Shown piece after piece: positions 21,892 to 30,388 of a stretch of 64,000 bases of DNA; position 1 is the stretch's first letter, and every line of letters starts with the position of its first letter. The notes below the pieces were generated by a model, which saw only the letters and a list, made by a program, of their open reading frames with translations, did no database searches and was not told the DNA's origin. Source of the DNA: a bacterium (lineage in GTDB: Bacteria > UBP15 > UBA6099); NCBI GenBank assembly GCA_029564595.1, contig JAKQPS010000136.1:28890-92889 (forward strand), read 5' to 3'. The position numbers and the translations under genes were made by a program.

Positions 21892-22006
21892 CCGGTGGCA
21901 ATGGCGGAGGTGAAACACCCGTTCCCATATCGAACACGGCAGTTAAGACCTCCAGCGCCGATGGTACTGCAGGGGTGACCCTGTGGGAGAGTAGGACGCC
22001 GCCGGG
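21892..22006 (+). rRNA. rrf: 5S ribosomal RNA
   Basis: About 115 bases closed by CCGGTGGC / GCCGCCGG. It contains the conserved CCCGTTCCCATATCGAACACGG loop region (shown in part: CCCATATCGAAC) and GTGGGAGAGTAGGACG. It is followed directly by a T-rich tract that can end transcription. The 132-base 23S-5S spacer contains no tRNA. Confidence 0.95.
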
Positions 22007-22062
22007 GTTTTTTATTTTTGGCTCTTTTTCACCCCCGCCTCTCCCCTGCCCCATCAGATGTT

Positions 22063-22096
22063 AACCCGGTTCGCCGATCCTATCAGCGAATCCGGA
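22063..22096 (-). repeat. Dispersed palindromic repeat, copy C (reverse orientation)
   Basis: Read on the minus strand it begins TCCGGATTCG, then TGATAGG, and ends CGAACCGGGTT. The stem arms CCGGATTCGC/GCGAACCGG match the two other copies at 27710 and 32589, with base changes that keep pairing. Outside this repeat, 22007-22220 contains only pyrimidine-rich and AT-rich sequence. Confidence 0.6.
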
Positions 22097-22220
22097 GTGA
22101 AACAATATGTTTTTCAAGCTTGCATTCTGCGATTATTTCACATATTATCTTATTTATAAGCGGCGCTCATTGCCCTTTAACTGCGCCAACCGTGAATAAT
22201 GCGAGGATTATGAGATAAAG

Positions 22221-23582
22221 ATGCTTATCCAATACCATGTGGAAAATTTCCTTTCAATAAATCAAGAAGCTGGCTTGAACCTGATCGCAAGCGATAAGAT
22301 CAAAGATCATCTTGGCCACATATATAAGAAGGAAAACGGAAAGAAAATCAGTTTAGTTCGCGCAGCCGCGCTTTACGGAGCCAATGCCGCAGGAAAATCG
22401 AATTTAATAACGTCCATTTTTCATGCTAAGAACTTCATTATTGAAGGAAAGGATTTTTTTTCATCGGTTTCATCTAATTGGTTTAAACTTGATCCTGAAT
22501 GTAAAACAAAACCGACTACATTCGAATTTATTATAAAGATTAAAAATGAGATATATACATACGGATTCGTAATTGACAGAAATAGGGTGTTGGAAGAATG
22601 GTTATATTCCATACCGAAAACAAGAGAAGTCATGCTATTTGTCAGAAAGACATCTGAATCGAAAGGCGTCTCCGTCGAAATAGGCCCTCAACTTGCCGAA
22701 AAGAATAGCGAAGATTGGAAATATCTAAAGAACTACGTCGCTCGAGGAACTCACGAACAATGCCTTTTTTTGACTGAGTCAACTAAGATTAAAGACAAGA
22801 AGTTTGAAAAACTCAATATCGCTTTAGATTGGTTCGATAAAACGCTTCTTGTGATTCCGCCAAACGCGCCTTTTAGAAGTCTGCCGTGGAAGTTGGCTAA
22901 TGAGCCTTCTTTTAAAACCTTCTTCAATGATTTTATCACCAATGCGGATACAGGCATCAGCAAAGTTGAAGTAGTCGAAGAACCCTTTGATTTCGAAAAG
23001 TTTACTTCTCTTCTCCCGGAAGAAGAGAGAAATAAAATGGTTAGGCAACTTCGTTCGCCTAATAACGAAAACCTTATAGCTATTGGCAAAGGAAACCAAA
23101 TAAAAAATATTATTAAAAAAGACGATGGCTTTTATTCTCTTGAAATCAAGACGCGACACGGCGATAACAAGAACGTTCAATTTGGCGCTGCGGACGAATC
23201 CGACGGCACGTTCAGATTGATGAACCTAACCCCGGTTCTTTATGCCGAAAAGGACCGGGACAGAGTATATGTTCTTGACGAATTAGAGAGAAGCATGCAC
23301 CCGTTATTATCAAGATTTATGGTAAAATATTTTCTTGATAATAAGAGCCTTAAAAGAAGCCAGATCGTCTTTTCGACGCACGAAAGCAATCTTCTTGATC
23401 TTGATTTGCTCAGACGCGATGAAATCTTTTTTGTCGAAAAAGACGCTGAGCAGCAAACGCGCATGTATTCCCTGTCAGATTTTAATATCCGCAAGGATTT
23501 GAGCATAAGAAAGGGCTATTTAATGGGAAGATTCGGGGCCGTGCCTTTCTTCGGAGATATCGGCAAACTCTTTAAGGAATAG
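22221..23582 (+). CDS. RloA/AbiLi-type AAA ATPase, defence-associated
   Basis: 453 residues of the AAA_15/AAA_21 (OLD-like, RecF/SMC-type) ATPases. Walker A is GANAAGKS (53-60), the signature region is DESDGTFRLMNLTPVL, Walker B is VYVLDELERSMHP (near 350) and the switch His is in VFSTHESNLLDL. The partner gene at 23592 encodes an RloB-like TOPRIM protein, a combination known as RloAB or AbiL, and similar in logic to PARIS (AriA/AriB). The pair is thought to abort phage infection. The gene is markedly AT-richer than the flanking housekeeping genes and sits directly behind the rRNA locus, consistent with horizontal gain. The ATG has only a weak GAGAT-type ribosome-binding site. Confidence 0.85.
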   Translation: MLIQYHVENFLSINQEAGLNLIASDKIKDHLGHIYKKENGKKISLVRAAALYGANAAGKSNLITSIFHAKNFIIEGKDFFSSVSSNWFKLDPECKTKPTTFEFIIKIKNEIYTYGFVIDRNRVLEEWLYSIPKTREVMLFVRKTSESKGVSVEIGPQLAEKNSEDWKYLKNYVARGTHEQCLFLTESTKIKDKKFEKLNIALDWFDKTLLVIPPNAPFRSLPWKLANEPSFKTFFNDFITNADTGISKVEVVEEPFDFEKFTSLLPEEERNKMVRQLRSPNNENLIAIGKGNQIKNIIKKDDGFYSLEIKTRHGDNKNVQFGAADESDGTFRLMNLTPVLYAEKDRDRVYVLDELERSMHPLLSRFMVKYFLDNKSLKRSQIVFSTHESNLLDLDLLRRDEIFFVEKDAEQQTRMYSLSDFNIRKDLSIRKGYLMGRFGAVPFFGDIGKLFKE

Positions 23583-23591
23583 TCTTTATAC

Positions 23592-24224
23592 ATGCCCACA
23601 TACAGAAAAAAACGCAAGTTCGAAAAAGGCATAGATTCAAGATATGCTTCAATGATCTTTATCGCCACAGAGGGACAAAAAACAGAAAAAAATTATTTTG
23701 ATGTTTTAAAAATCAAATATCGGAACAGCGCCGTATACGTTGAAGTCATCCCTTCTGAAGAAGGAAAATCATCTCCTGAGCACATCATAGACAATCTTAA
23801 CCAATTCCGAAACAGAAATGAGTTTGATTCCGACAGGGATGAATTTTGGTTGATGATCGACAAAGACAGATGGCCTATCGACAAGTTCAAACGCGTGATA
23901 CAAGAAGCCGCTCAGAAGGGTTATAACTTTGCTGTCAGCAACCCATGCTTTGAGTGTTGGCTTTATCTCCATTTCGAAAACATTGACAGAGACCGCATAA
24001 GCAGCAGAGAAATGGAAAAGATGCTGAAAAAGGCGGCCGGTGGATATAAAAAACCGAATGTTGAGGGCCACAAATATGAAGAAAGAGTCATTGACGCCAT
24101 AAAAAGAGCGAAAGCTATAGACATTGACCCAGCCGAACGGTGGCCGAATAGAGTTGGAACACACGTCTATAAAGTTGTTGAAAAGTGCGTTGGAGGACAA
24201 CATGAAAATCAGAGTGTGGGCTGA
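23592..24224 (+). CDS. RloB/AbiLii-like TOPRIM-fold defence effector
   Basis: 210 residues. The TOPRIM-type acidic residues are visible: FIATEGQKTEKNYF (Glu27) and the DxD in LMIDKDRW (D90, D92). They are followed by NPCFECWLYLHFE (Cys/Glu near 116-125), characteristic of RloB. A basic N terminus (YRKKRKFEKG) precedes the domain. It lies 9 bases after the ATPase, so it is an operon. In AbiL/PARIS-like systems the TOPRIM partner is the toxic nuclease released on phage sensing; assigning that role here is inference. Its 3' end overlaps the next gene by 23 bases, and the junction marks a return to host-like composition. Confidence 0.82.
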   Translation: MPTYRKKRKFEKGIDSRYASMIFIATEGQKTEKNYFDVLKIKYRNSAVYVEVIPSEEGKSSPEHIIDNLNQFRNRNEFDSDRDEFWLMIDKDRWPIDKFKRVIQEAAQKGYNFAVSNPCFECWLYLHFENIDRDRISSREMEKMLKKAAGGYKKPNVEGHKYEERVIDAIKRAKAIDIDPAERWPNRVGTHVYKVVEKCVGGQHENQSVG

Positions 24225-25179
24225 ATACCTTGATCCTAAGGAAGCCGTCAAGAAGAAGAATCTTGAATTGCTGTCCCGCTACAATGTTAACCTCGCCATG
24301 GCGCTCCCTCCGGAGAGGATAAACAAGGACCACGCAAAACTGTTCGCCGCGTGCGAGCAGGCGGGCGTGGAGACCACCGCATGGGTGCTCCTCGGAGACG
24401 AAGCGGGATACTGGGCGTGCGAGACGAACGCCGTCGAGTTCTCCGCTCAATGCGAGCGCGTTTACGACTGGGCGGACGCCTCAGGATTCTCCATTCCTTG
24501 GCTCGCCGTCGATGTCGAGACGCCCCACTACCAGATGGACCGGGTGAAAAAATCCCGCAACCTTGAACTGCTGAAAAACCTTCGCGGCGTCTACAAACAG
24601 AACAGAGACATGACGCGCTACCATTCATCGTCGCGCATATTCGCGTTGCTAGCCGAGAAGATGCGCGCGCGCGGCGTCAAAACAATCGCCGCCGCCTCCA
24701 ACTTCGTCGTCGAGGACATCATAGCCGGGCGCGTCGTCATTCAGGACATCCTCGAAACCCCAATCTCGAACATCAACTGGGACGTCATCTCGTTCATGAT
24801 TTACACCTCGATGCTTACAGGCTACTCCGGGGGCCTGCTCGACAGGCGCGACGCCACATGGTATCTGTACGCCACGATGAGAGACATGAAGGAAATCCTT
24901 TGGGAGCAAGCCGGCGTATCCATCGGCGTCACCTACATCGGCAAACTGGAAGACGAGCCGTATTACAGCGCTCCCCAAGAGCTTCTGCCCGACATGCAGG
25001 CCGCCAAAGCCGCCCTCATTGACGATGTCGCCGTGTTCAACCTCGAAGGCATCCTGCGCTCTCCCCGACCAGAAGAATGGTTCGAGGCCCTAGCAAACTG
25101 CGAACCGGTCGTGCCCGAGCGCTCCGCCAAAGTCGACGCCATGCGGCTGGCCGTCCGCGCCGGAACCGCCCTGCTCTAG
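24202..25179 (+). CDS. Conserved-looking protein of unknown function, possible TIM-barrel hydrolase
   Basis: 325 residues. ATG 24202 is chosen because GGAGG lies at 24192-24196, inside the RloB end; a longer in-frame start at 24124 would lie wholly within RloB coding sequence. The order of features suggests a glycosidase-like or xylose-isomerase-like barrel: MKIRVWAEYLD strand, NVNLAMALPPERI, AWVLLGDE, IPWLAVDVETPHY (acidic pair at a strand end), WDVISFMIYTSM, VSIGVTYIGKLEDE and DVAVFNLEGIL. There is no signal peptide or membrane segment. I do not recognise the family with confidence. The first codons are AT-rich like RloB, the remainder is host-like. Confidence 0.7.
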   Translation: MKIRVWAEYLDPKEAVKKKNLELLSRYNVNLAMALPPERINKDHAKLFAACEQAGVETTAWVLLGDEAGYWACETNAVEFSAQCERVYDWADASGFSIPWLAVDVETPHYQMDRVKKSRNLELLKNLRGVYKQNRDMTRYHSSSRIFALLAEKMRARGVKTIAAASNFVVEDIIAGRVVIQDILETPISNINWDVISFMIYTSMLTGYSGGLLDRRDATWYLYATMRDMKEILWEQAGVSIGVTYIGKLEDEPYYSAPQELLPDMQAAKAALIDDVAVFNLEGILRSPRPEEWFEALANCEPVVPERSAKVDAMRLAVRAGTALL

Positions 25180-25352
25180 CTTTGTTATCCAGCCGAAGCA
25201 AGCAGCGCCGCCCGATTCTCAGATTAACGTCAGATACATCACTGCGTAACTGCTTATCCTATACTTGTCAAATACAGAAACACGCCTCCGCATTAACAAA
25301 TAAAAAATAATTTTGGCCGCCGCTTCTACCCTTCTTTCACCGTCCTATCAAC

Positions 25353-25390
25353 TGTCGGTTATTTTGACATCAGGTCGGTTTATTTTACAT
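25353..25390. repeat. Two tandem 18-bp copies with 20-bp period
   Basis: TGTCGGTTATTTTGACAT (25353-25370) and GGTCGGTTTATTTTACAT (25373-25390) are direct repeats. Serial sites of this form are common as transposase-binding ends, but no transposase is nearby. The surrounding 25180-25452 has no gene. Confidence 0.45.
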
Positions 25391-25455
25391 TCCATCTTGA
25401 ATATATGTGTTCGAAATGTTACATTTGACCTACTAATACTAGAGTGGTTTTCAGA

Positions 25456-25489
25456 GGGGCTATAGAGAGTGAGTTTTGAAACGTTGCTT
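25456..25489. repeat. Intergenic repeat unit, copy 1
   Basis: GGGGCTATAGAGAGTGAGTT followed by TTGAAACGTTGCT; closely similar to 25662-25697 in the same orientation, with about seven differences including indels. It lies just before the plus-strand terminator. Confidence 0.5.
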
Positions 25490-25490
25490 C

Positions 25491-25516
25491 GAGGGCTGTA
25501 AGGCTCTCTTTTTTTT
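25491..25516 (+). terminator. Intrinsic terminator after the gene at 24202
   Basis: GAGGGC-TGTAAG-GCTCTC stem (one G-U pair) followed by eight T. Confidence 0.7.
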
Positions 25517-25634
25517 GTTCGGCTTTGTGCCCCGAATCCTTCTCGATTCATAAATATCCTTTTAATAAAAAGAAAAATCAATGTCACCAATATCTATCCA
25601 AAGATGGATGCTTGAATTCTTGCGTCATTGAGAC

Positions 25635-25667
25635 AAAAAAAAGTAGCCCCCGAAAGAATGCGGGGGC
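25635..25667 (-). terminator. Intrinsic terminator of the MFS transporter gene
   Basis: On the minus strand GCCCCCG-CATTCTTT-CGGGGGC is followed by TAC and a run of eight T. It lies 50 bases past the transporter stop codon. Confidence 0.85.
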
Positions 25668-25697
25668 CATAGAGGGTGAGTTTATAAAAACGCTGCT
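25662..25697. repeat. Intergenic repeat unit, copy 2
   Basis: GGGGCCATAGAGGGTGAGTT followed by TATAAAAACGCTGCT, the partner of 25456-25489. Its first bases are one arm of the minus-strand terminator. Confidence 0.5.
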
Positions 25698-25717
25698 GCA
25701 ATCAAATTATGAGCAAA

Positions 25718-27124
25718 TTACTTGCCTTTCGTTTTCACAGTGGCCGGAGCCGGGACTCCCTTGCCCTTTGCGTCGGGCGCGGAAGCGGCCGCAGGGGCCT
25801 TCAACGTGAAAGACATCAACGCTGCCACAACGCAGATCGCCGACGCCACATAGAACGAATTCGTGTATGAACCGGTGCTGTCTTTGATAGCTCCGGCTAT
25901 GAGCGGCATAATAAATCCGCCGACGCCCCACGCTGTGAATACCAATCCGTAATTCAGTCCGAGGTTCTTCATCCCGAAGTAATCGGCTGTAGTCGAGGGG
26001 AACAGCGACAGGCAAGAGCCGTAGCAGAACCCTACGAGCAGTGAGCCGATAACAAACACCACTGTCGACTCCAGCCTCGGGAACATCGCCATGACAGCCG
26101 CCTGCACAATGAACACGATGAACATCGTGGTGGTTCGGCCTATCTTGTCCGACAGCGTCCCTGAGATGATGCGCCCGCTGGCGTTGCCGATAGCCAGAAT
26201 AGCCACAAAAACGAACCCGGCGAACGCTATCTTGCCTGCTGTGTTCAGCTCGGCGGCCAGCTTCGCCATGAATGAAATGACCATCAGGCCCGCGCCGGCC
26301 GAGAATACGAACATTATCCACATAATATAAAACTGCGGAGTCTTCAACATTTCCGCTAATGAATAATCGGCCCCCGCTGCTTTGGGCTTGGCCTTTGCGT
26401 CTTTCTTCTTGGCCACCGGTTCGGGTTTGTATCCGGCCGGGGGATTCTTCAGCAATTGAGCGAAAACCACCGTCATCGCCAAGAAAAGCACGCCCAGAAT
26501 CCGGAAAGCGTTCGAGCAGGCTTTCGAGTACTGCTCTCTGGCCTGATCCATTGTCAACATTCCCGCTTCCACCACCTGAGCTTCCGCTCCGGGAGCCTGT
26601 TCCATGATGATTTTTGCGGGATCGGGAGATTTCGATTTGATAAGGCTGTCCGTAAGGGGAGCGACATAGACGGACGCAAGTCCGAATCCGCCGACAACCA
26701 GACCGACTATCAGACCCTTTTTCTCCGGGGGGAACCATTTAATCGCGGGAGGCGTCGCCGCCGCGTATCCGAATCCTATCCCGGATCCAGCCAATATGCC
26801 GAACCCTATAACCAGATACGGCAGGGCATTGCCCGGCGTCGCGAAACTCGAGATTATAAACCCTAATCCGACGAGTATTCCGCTGATCGTCGCCACAACC
26901 CTCGGACCTATCTTGTCCTGCAGCCTTCCAGCCGGAACCATCATCAGCGCGAACACGATAATCGCGACAGAGTACGGCAACGCCGTGCTCTTGTCGGACA
27001 GGTCGAACGCGCTTGCCAGCGGCTTCTTGAACACGCTCCACGCGTACAACGCGCCCAGAGCTAGGTTGATCCCCGTGCCGGCAAAGGTGACCACCCATCC
27101 ATACGAACTGCTTTGCTTGCTCAT
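25718..27124 (-). CDS. MFS transporter, oxalate/formate antiporter (OFA) family
   Basis: 468 residues and 12 predicted membrane helices in two six-helix halves. They are separated by an inserted loop after helix 5-6 and a charged central loop (PVAKKKDAKAKPKAAG). OFA features: an N-terminal YGWVVTFAGTGINLALGALYAW helix (quoted in parts: GINLALGALYAW), MVPAGRLQDKIGPR as the MFS loop 2-3 motif, and LSDKIGRTTT in the second half. OFA members exchange small mono- or dicarboxylates; the substrate here cannot be read. The C-terminal 30 residues are Ala/Lys/Pro-rich and cytosolic. GGAGG lies before the ATG at 27124. It is transcribed away from 27826 and ends at the terminator at 25635-25667. Confidence 0.92.
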   Translation of the reverse strand: MSKQSSSYGWVVTFAGTGINLALGALYAWSVFKKPLASAFDLSDKSTALPYSVAIIVFALMMVPAGRLQDKIGPRVVATISGILVGLGFIISSFATPGNALPYLVIGFGILAGSGIGFGYAAATPPAIKWFPPEKKGLIVGLVVGGFGLASVYVAPLTDSLIKSKSPDPAKIIMEQAPGAEAQVVEAGMLTMDQAREQYSKACSNAFRILGVLFLAMTVVFAQLLKNPPAGYKPEPVAKKKDAKAKPKAAGADYSLAEMLKTPQFYIMWIMFVFSAGAGLMVISFMAKLAAELNTAGKIAFAGFVFVAILAIGNASGRIISGTLSDKIGRTTTMFIVFIVQAAVMAMFPRLESTVVFVIGSLLVGFCYGSCLSLFPSTTADYFGMKNLGLNYGLVFTAWGVGGFIMPLIAGAIKDSTGSYTNSFYVASAICVVAALMSFTLKAPAAASAPDAKGKGVPAPATVKTKGK

Positions 27125-27825
27125 CTGCCATTCCTCCGATGCCTGACGAACCGGTTTCCGGCCCGTTATATGTTCGGCGCCCTTTCCGGGTTGCCGACGC
27201 TTTCTATTATCCTTAACGGCTTTTCGCCTTTTGCCTGCCTGCGTTCAGCTTTTCTGTCCGTTCTTTCCGACGCCCGGAAATTCCGCATATTTCATTTCTT
27301 GAGCAAAATTCCCGCCACTCCGTGCCACGCCTTTATATTTCAGCGCATCTTTATATTTAGGGAATCAATATACTCCCATTTTGCGGTTGATTATATTCCG
27401 CGTCAAATCAGTTGTAAAGCATTTTTGTTAAATTATTCACAATAAATATATCTGTATGCAAAGTGCCATTTTTTTACTTTTGGTTCCGGTTGTGTAACTT
27501 TTCACAATAAACTTTTACCGCCAATAGCAATTTCTTTGCTAACCTATTCAACCCGCTTGTTTTATAGTTTTTTTCTATATATATTTTTCTCGCTATTTCC
27601 ACAACATTGTTTTATGCCTCCCTTTACGAACAACTCATATCCTGCTCGGTTCCCTATCGATGATAATTTTTCATGTTGCTAAAAGAATATTTGTATAGGA
27701 GCCGCCTGTTTAGCAACCCGGATTCGTAGATAGAACCGACGAACCGGGTTTTTATTTTTCAACAACTGGAACCGCCCTCATCGTCGGGTGTCGAAACAAG
27801 TGTCGCGCATAAACTGGAGGACGCC
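27125..27825. other. Long AT-rich divergent intergenic region
   Basis: Seven hundred bases between two divergent genes. Composition is strongly AT-rich from about 27280 to 27700. No credible ORF was found. The only clear structure is the palindrome at 27710-27750. Promoters for both flanking genes must lie here, but none is close enough to consensus to call. Confidence 0.6.
27710..27750 (+). repeat. Dispersed palindromic repeat, copy A; also terminator-like
   Basis: TTAGCAACCCGGATTCGT, then AGATAGA, then ACCGACGAACCGGGTT. The arms AACCCGG(A)TTCGT and ACGAACCGGGTT pair over 12 bp with one bulged base, and a T-rich tract follows (TTTTTATTTTT), so it can act as a terminator. It shares sequence with 22063 (reverse) and 32589. 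Confidence 0.65.
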
Positions 27826-30054
27826 ATGAGAATAACGACCAGATTCGCCGCCGCCGCCGCGCTGTTCGCCGCGCTAATGCTCTCTCAAGGGAACAAAGCC
27901 GAAGGACAGGCTATCGTGCTGCCCGGCCCATGGCCCCCCCTGCCCCCTGTGGAACGCCCCGATACTCCCCTGCGCGTCGAAACTAAGTCCGTCAACGTGG
28001 AAATCAACGACCGCGCCGCCCGCACAACCTCCGTCCACTCCATATCCAATTCCAGCGGGCGCGAGCTTGAGGCGACGTTTCTGTTCCCCGTCCCGGCAGG
28101 CGCGGCGGTCACCGGCTGGTCTCTGGAAATCGACGGCGCGATGGTCCCCGGCAAACTGTTGAACCGCGACGAGGCCCGCAGAATTTACGAGGGCATTGTC
28201 AGGAGCCAAAAAGACCCCGCCCTGCTCGAATTCGCCGAGCGCGACATGTTCAAAGCGAGCGTCTACCCCGTCCCTCCGCGCGGTCAGCGCATTGTCTCCC
28301 TCTCCTATGACTCCGTCACCGAAGCCAACGGCAACTCTTACCGATACGTCTATCCCTTGCCCGCCTCTTCCGCGCAATCCCCTTCGGTTGTCAGTGTCAA
28401 AATCAAGTCCTCAAAACCCATAAAAAACATCTATTCGCCCTCGCATCCCATATCCATCCACCGCAACGGCGAACTGTCCGCCGAAGTCGGCTTTGAAGTT
28501 TCCACCACAGCCCCGCGCGCCGATTTCGCTCTCTATTATTCCGTTTCGGAAGACGACATCGGGATGACCCTGCTCACCCACAAAGACGCCTCGGACGGCG
28601 GTTTCTTCATGCTCATGGCGTCTCCGAGGGTGGATTTCCCTGAAGACGACATCGCCCCGAGCGACATCGCGTTCGTCATCGACCGCACCGGCAGCATGAG
28701 AGGCGAAAAAATGGATCAGGCTCGCGAAGCGTTGAAATTCTGCCTGCGCGGACTGCGCCCTTCCGACAGGTTCAACGTGATTCTCTTCAACGAGCGGGCG
28801 GAACCTCTTTTCGACGGGCTGCAAAAGGCGGAATCTTCACGCGTCGACCAAGCGCTCAATGTGGCCGACTCCATAATGGCCCTCGGCGGAACTAACATCG
28901 ACTCCGCTCTCGAATCCGCTTTCTCCATGAAATACGACCCCGGCCGCCCCGCATACGTCATTTTCCTCACTGACGGCCTCCCCACAGTCGGCGCTACGGA
29001 TGTCGCAACCATCCTGCGCAACGCCTCCTCCAGCGCCCCAAAAAACATCCGCCTCTTCGTCTTCGGCGTCGGATTCGACGTCAACACTCGCCTCCTCGAC
29101 AAGCTCGCCGCCGAAAACCGGGGAGCCGCTGAGTACGTCCGCCCCGAAGAAGACATCGAAGTCAAAGTAAGCGCTCTCTACAGAATGATAAGCGCTCCCG
29201 CCCTGACGGACATCCGTCTCGATTTCGGCTTGATGAACGCCACCGATATGCTCCCTGCCACCCTGCCGGACATCTTCCTCGGCTCACATATCTTGGTTGC
29301 AGGCAGATTCACAGGCATTCCCGGCCCTGTGCGGCTCACCGGAATGGCTGCCGGAGCAAAAAAAGAATTCGTCCTGCGCCCGCCGGAAAAAATCGGAAAT
29401 AACCCCTTCATTGCTCAGATTTGGGCGGCGCGCAGAATCGGTCTTCTAATTGAAGAAATAAGGCGCGGCGGCGGCGATTATAAGCGCGAACTCGTCACCG
29501 AAGTAGCCTATTTAAGCAAAAAATACGGCATAATTACGGAATATACCTCATATCTGGTCGAAGAACCGAACATGCGCCTCAGCGCGGCGCCTGCCGCCCG
29601 CTATCGAGAACAAATGCTCATGGAAACCAGAACGCAAGAAGCCGCAGACGCGGTGAGCGGCGCATGGGGCGTCAACCAGTCCATAAATGCAGGCAATCTT
29701 GCGAAGTCCGCTGCGCCTCTCCCCGAAACACAGTCCTATCGGGACAAAAACGACAATGTTGTAAATGTAACGAACGTCCGTTCCGTTCAGGGCCGCGCCT
29801 TCTATCTCGATGCCGGAACGTGGAACGACTCGCGCTATACCGATGATATCAGAAATATTGCCAATATTAAGCCTTATAGTGAAGCGCAGTTTGCGATAAT
29901 CCGTGAAATACCCGAATTGAGAGAATATTTCGCGATTGGCGAGAACATCAACATTGTTCTCGGCGACATGGCGCTTAGAGTCTCACCCGACGGCGACGAA
30001 ACAATCACCGCATCCCAACTCAAAGACCTCCTCGCCCGCCGCGACATGTTGTAA
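27826..30054 (+). CDS. Exported VIT + VWA domain protein
   Basis: 742 residues. A signal peptide (TTRFAAAAALFAALMLSQG) is followed by a Pro-rich stretch (PGPWPPLPPVERP). The VIT domain comes next (about 45-170: VHSISNSSGRELEATFLFPV, GKLLNRDEARRIYEG). A VWA domain (about 275-450) has the metal-site motif DRTGSM, where Thr replaces the usual first Ser, plus TNIDSAL and FLTDGLPTVG. The C-terminal part has a stretch typical of VIT proteins (PFIAQIWAARRIGLLIEEIR, KYGIITEYTSYLV). Proteins of this architecture bind other proteins outside or in the periplasm. GGAGG lies 6 bases before the ATG. No partner gene is adjacent, and no C-terminal sorting signal is evident. Confidence 0.92.
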   Translation: MRITTRFAAAAALFAALMLSQGNKAEGQAIVLPGPWPPLPPVERPDTPLRVETKSVNVEINDRAARTTSVHSISNSSGRELEATFLFPVPAGAAVTGWSLEIDGAMVPGKLLNRDEARRIYEGIVRSQKDPALLEFAERDMFKASVYPVPPRGQRIVSLSYDSVTEANGNSYRYVYPLPASSAQSPSVVSVKIKSSKPIKNIYSPSHPISIHRNGELSAEVGFEVSTTAPRADFALYYSVSEDDIGMTLLTHKDASDGGFFMLMASPRVDFPEDDIAPSDIAFVIDRTGSMRGEKMDQAREALKFCLRGLRPSDRFNVILFNERAEPLFDGLQKAESSRVDQALNVADSIMALGGTNIDSALESAFSMKYDPGRPAYVIFLTDGLPTVGATDVATILRNASSSAPKNIRLFVFGVGFDVNTRLLDKLAAENRGAAEYVRPEEDIEVKVSALYRMISAPALTDIRLDFGLMNATDMLPATLPDIFLGSHILVAGRFTGIPGPVRLTGMAAGAKKEFVLRPPEKIGNNPFIAQIWAARRIGLLIEEIRRGGGDYKRELVTEVAYLSKKYGIITEYTSYLVEEPNMRLSAAPAARYREQMLMETRTQEAADAVSGAWGVNQSINAGNLAKSAAPLPETQSYRDKNDNVVNVTNVRSVQGRAFYLDAGTWNDSRYTDDIRNIANIKPYSEAQFAIIREIPELREYFAIGENINIVLGDMALRVSPDGDETITASQLKDLLARRDML

Positions 30055-30388
30055 CCCAACTACGCCTTGTGTTCTTTTCTTCTGCTTGCGATACGTTTTT
30101 CGCGAGGTTTTCTGGTAGAATGATAATCAATGATTGGCATTCATACAACCTAGCAGGTGGTGATGCCCGATATTCGGAGGCTCAGGGTCAGTTGAAGCCA
30201 GTTGACAATTCATTGTCGCTTTCAGATAAGCGACCTTAGTCGCTTCTCAACAAAGGAGATGAATCAACTTTATATAAAGCGGCGATACCGTGCAATCGTT
30301 ACCGTAAAGCGAAAGGCTATTAAAAAATCAGTCGCGATTAAGTTTTAGTAATTATTTGCGACTTTGGACAGGGATGTAGTAAACCAAC
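30055..30388. other. Intergenic region with one hairpin
   Basis: No reliable gene. GTCGCTT-TCAGAT-AAGCGAC (30215-30234) is a 7-bp stem. The bases before it (ACAATTCATTGTCGCTTT) recur near 32540 in reverse. The 29-codon basic frame from 30259 abuts AAAGGAG with no spacing and is not called. Confidence 0.5.

Noticed and set aside
25707..26738. 343-codon minus-strand frame overlapping the MFS gene
   Set aside because: It is a second frame of the same strand, Arg/Gly-rich, while the MFS frame shows twelve helices.
30259..30348. 29-codon basic ORF after AAAGGAG
   Set aside because: The ribosome-binding site touches the ATG with no spacing and there is no other support.
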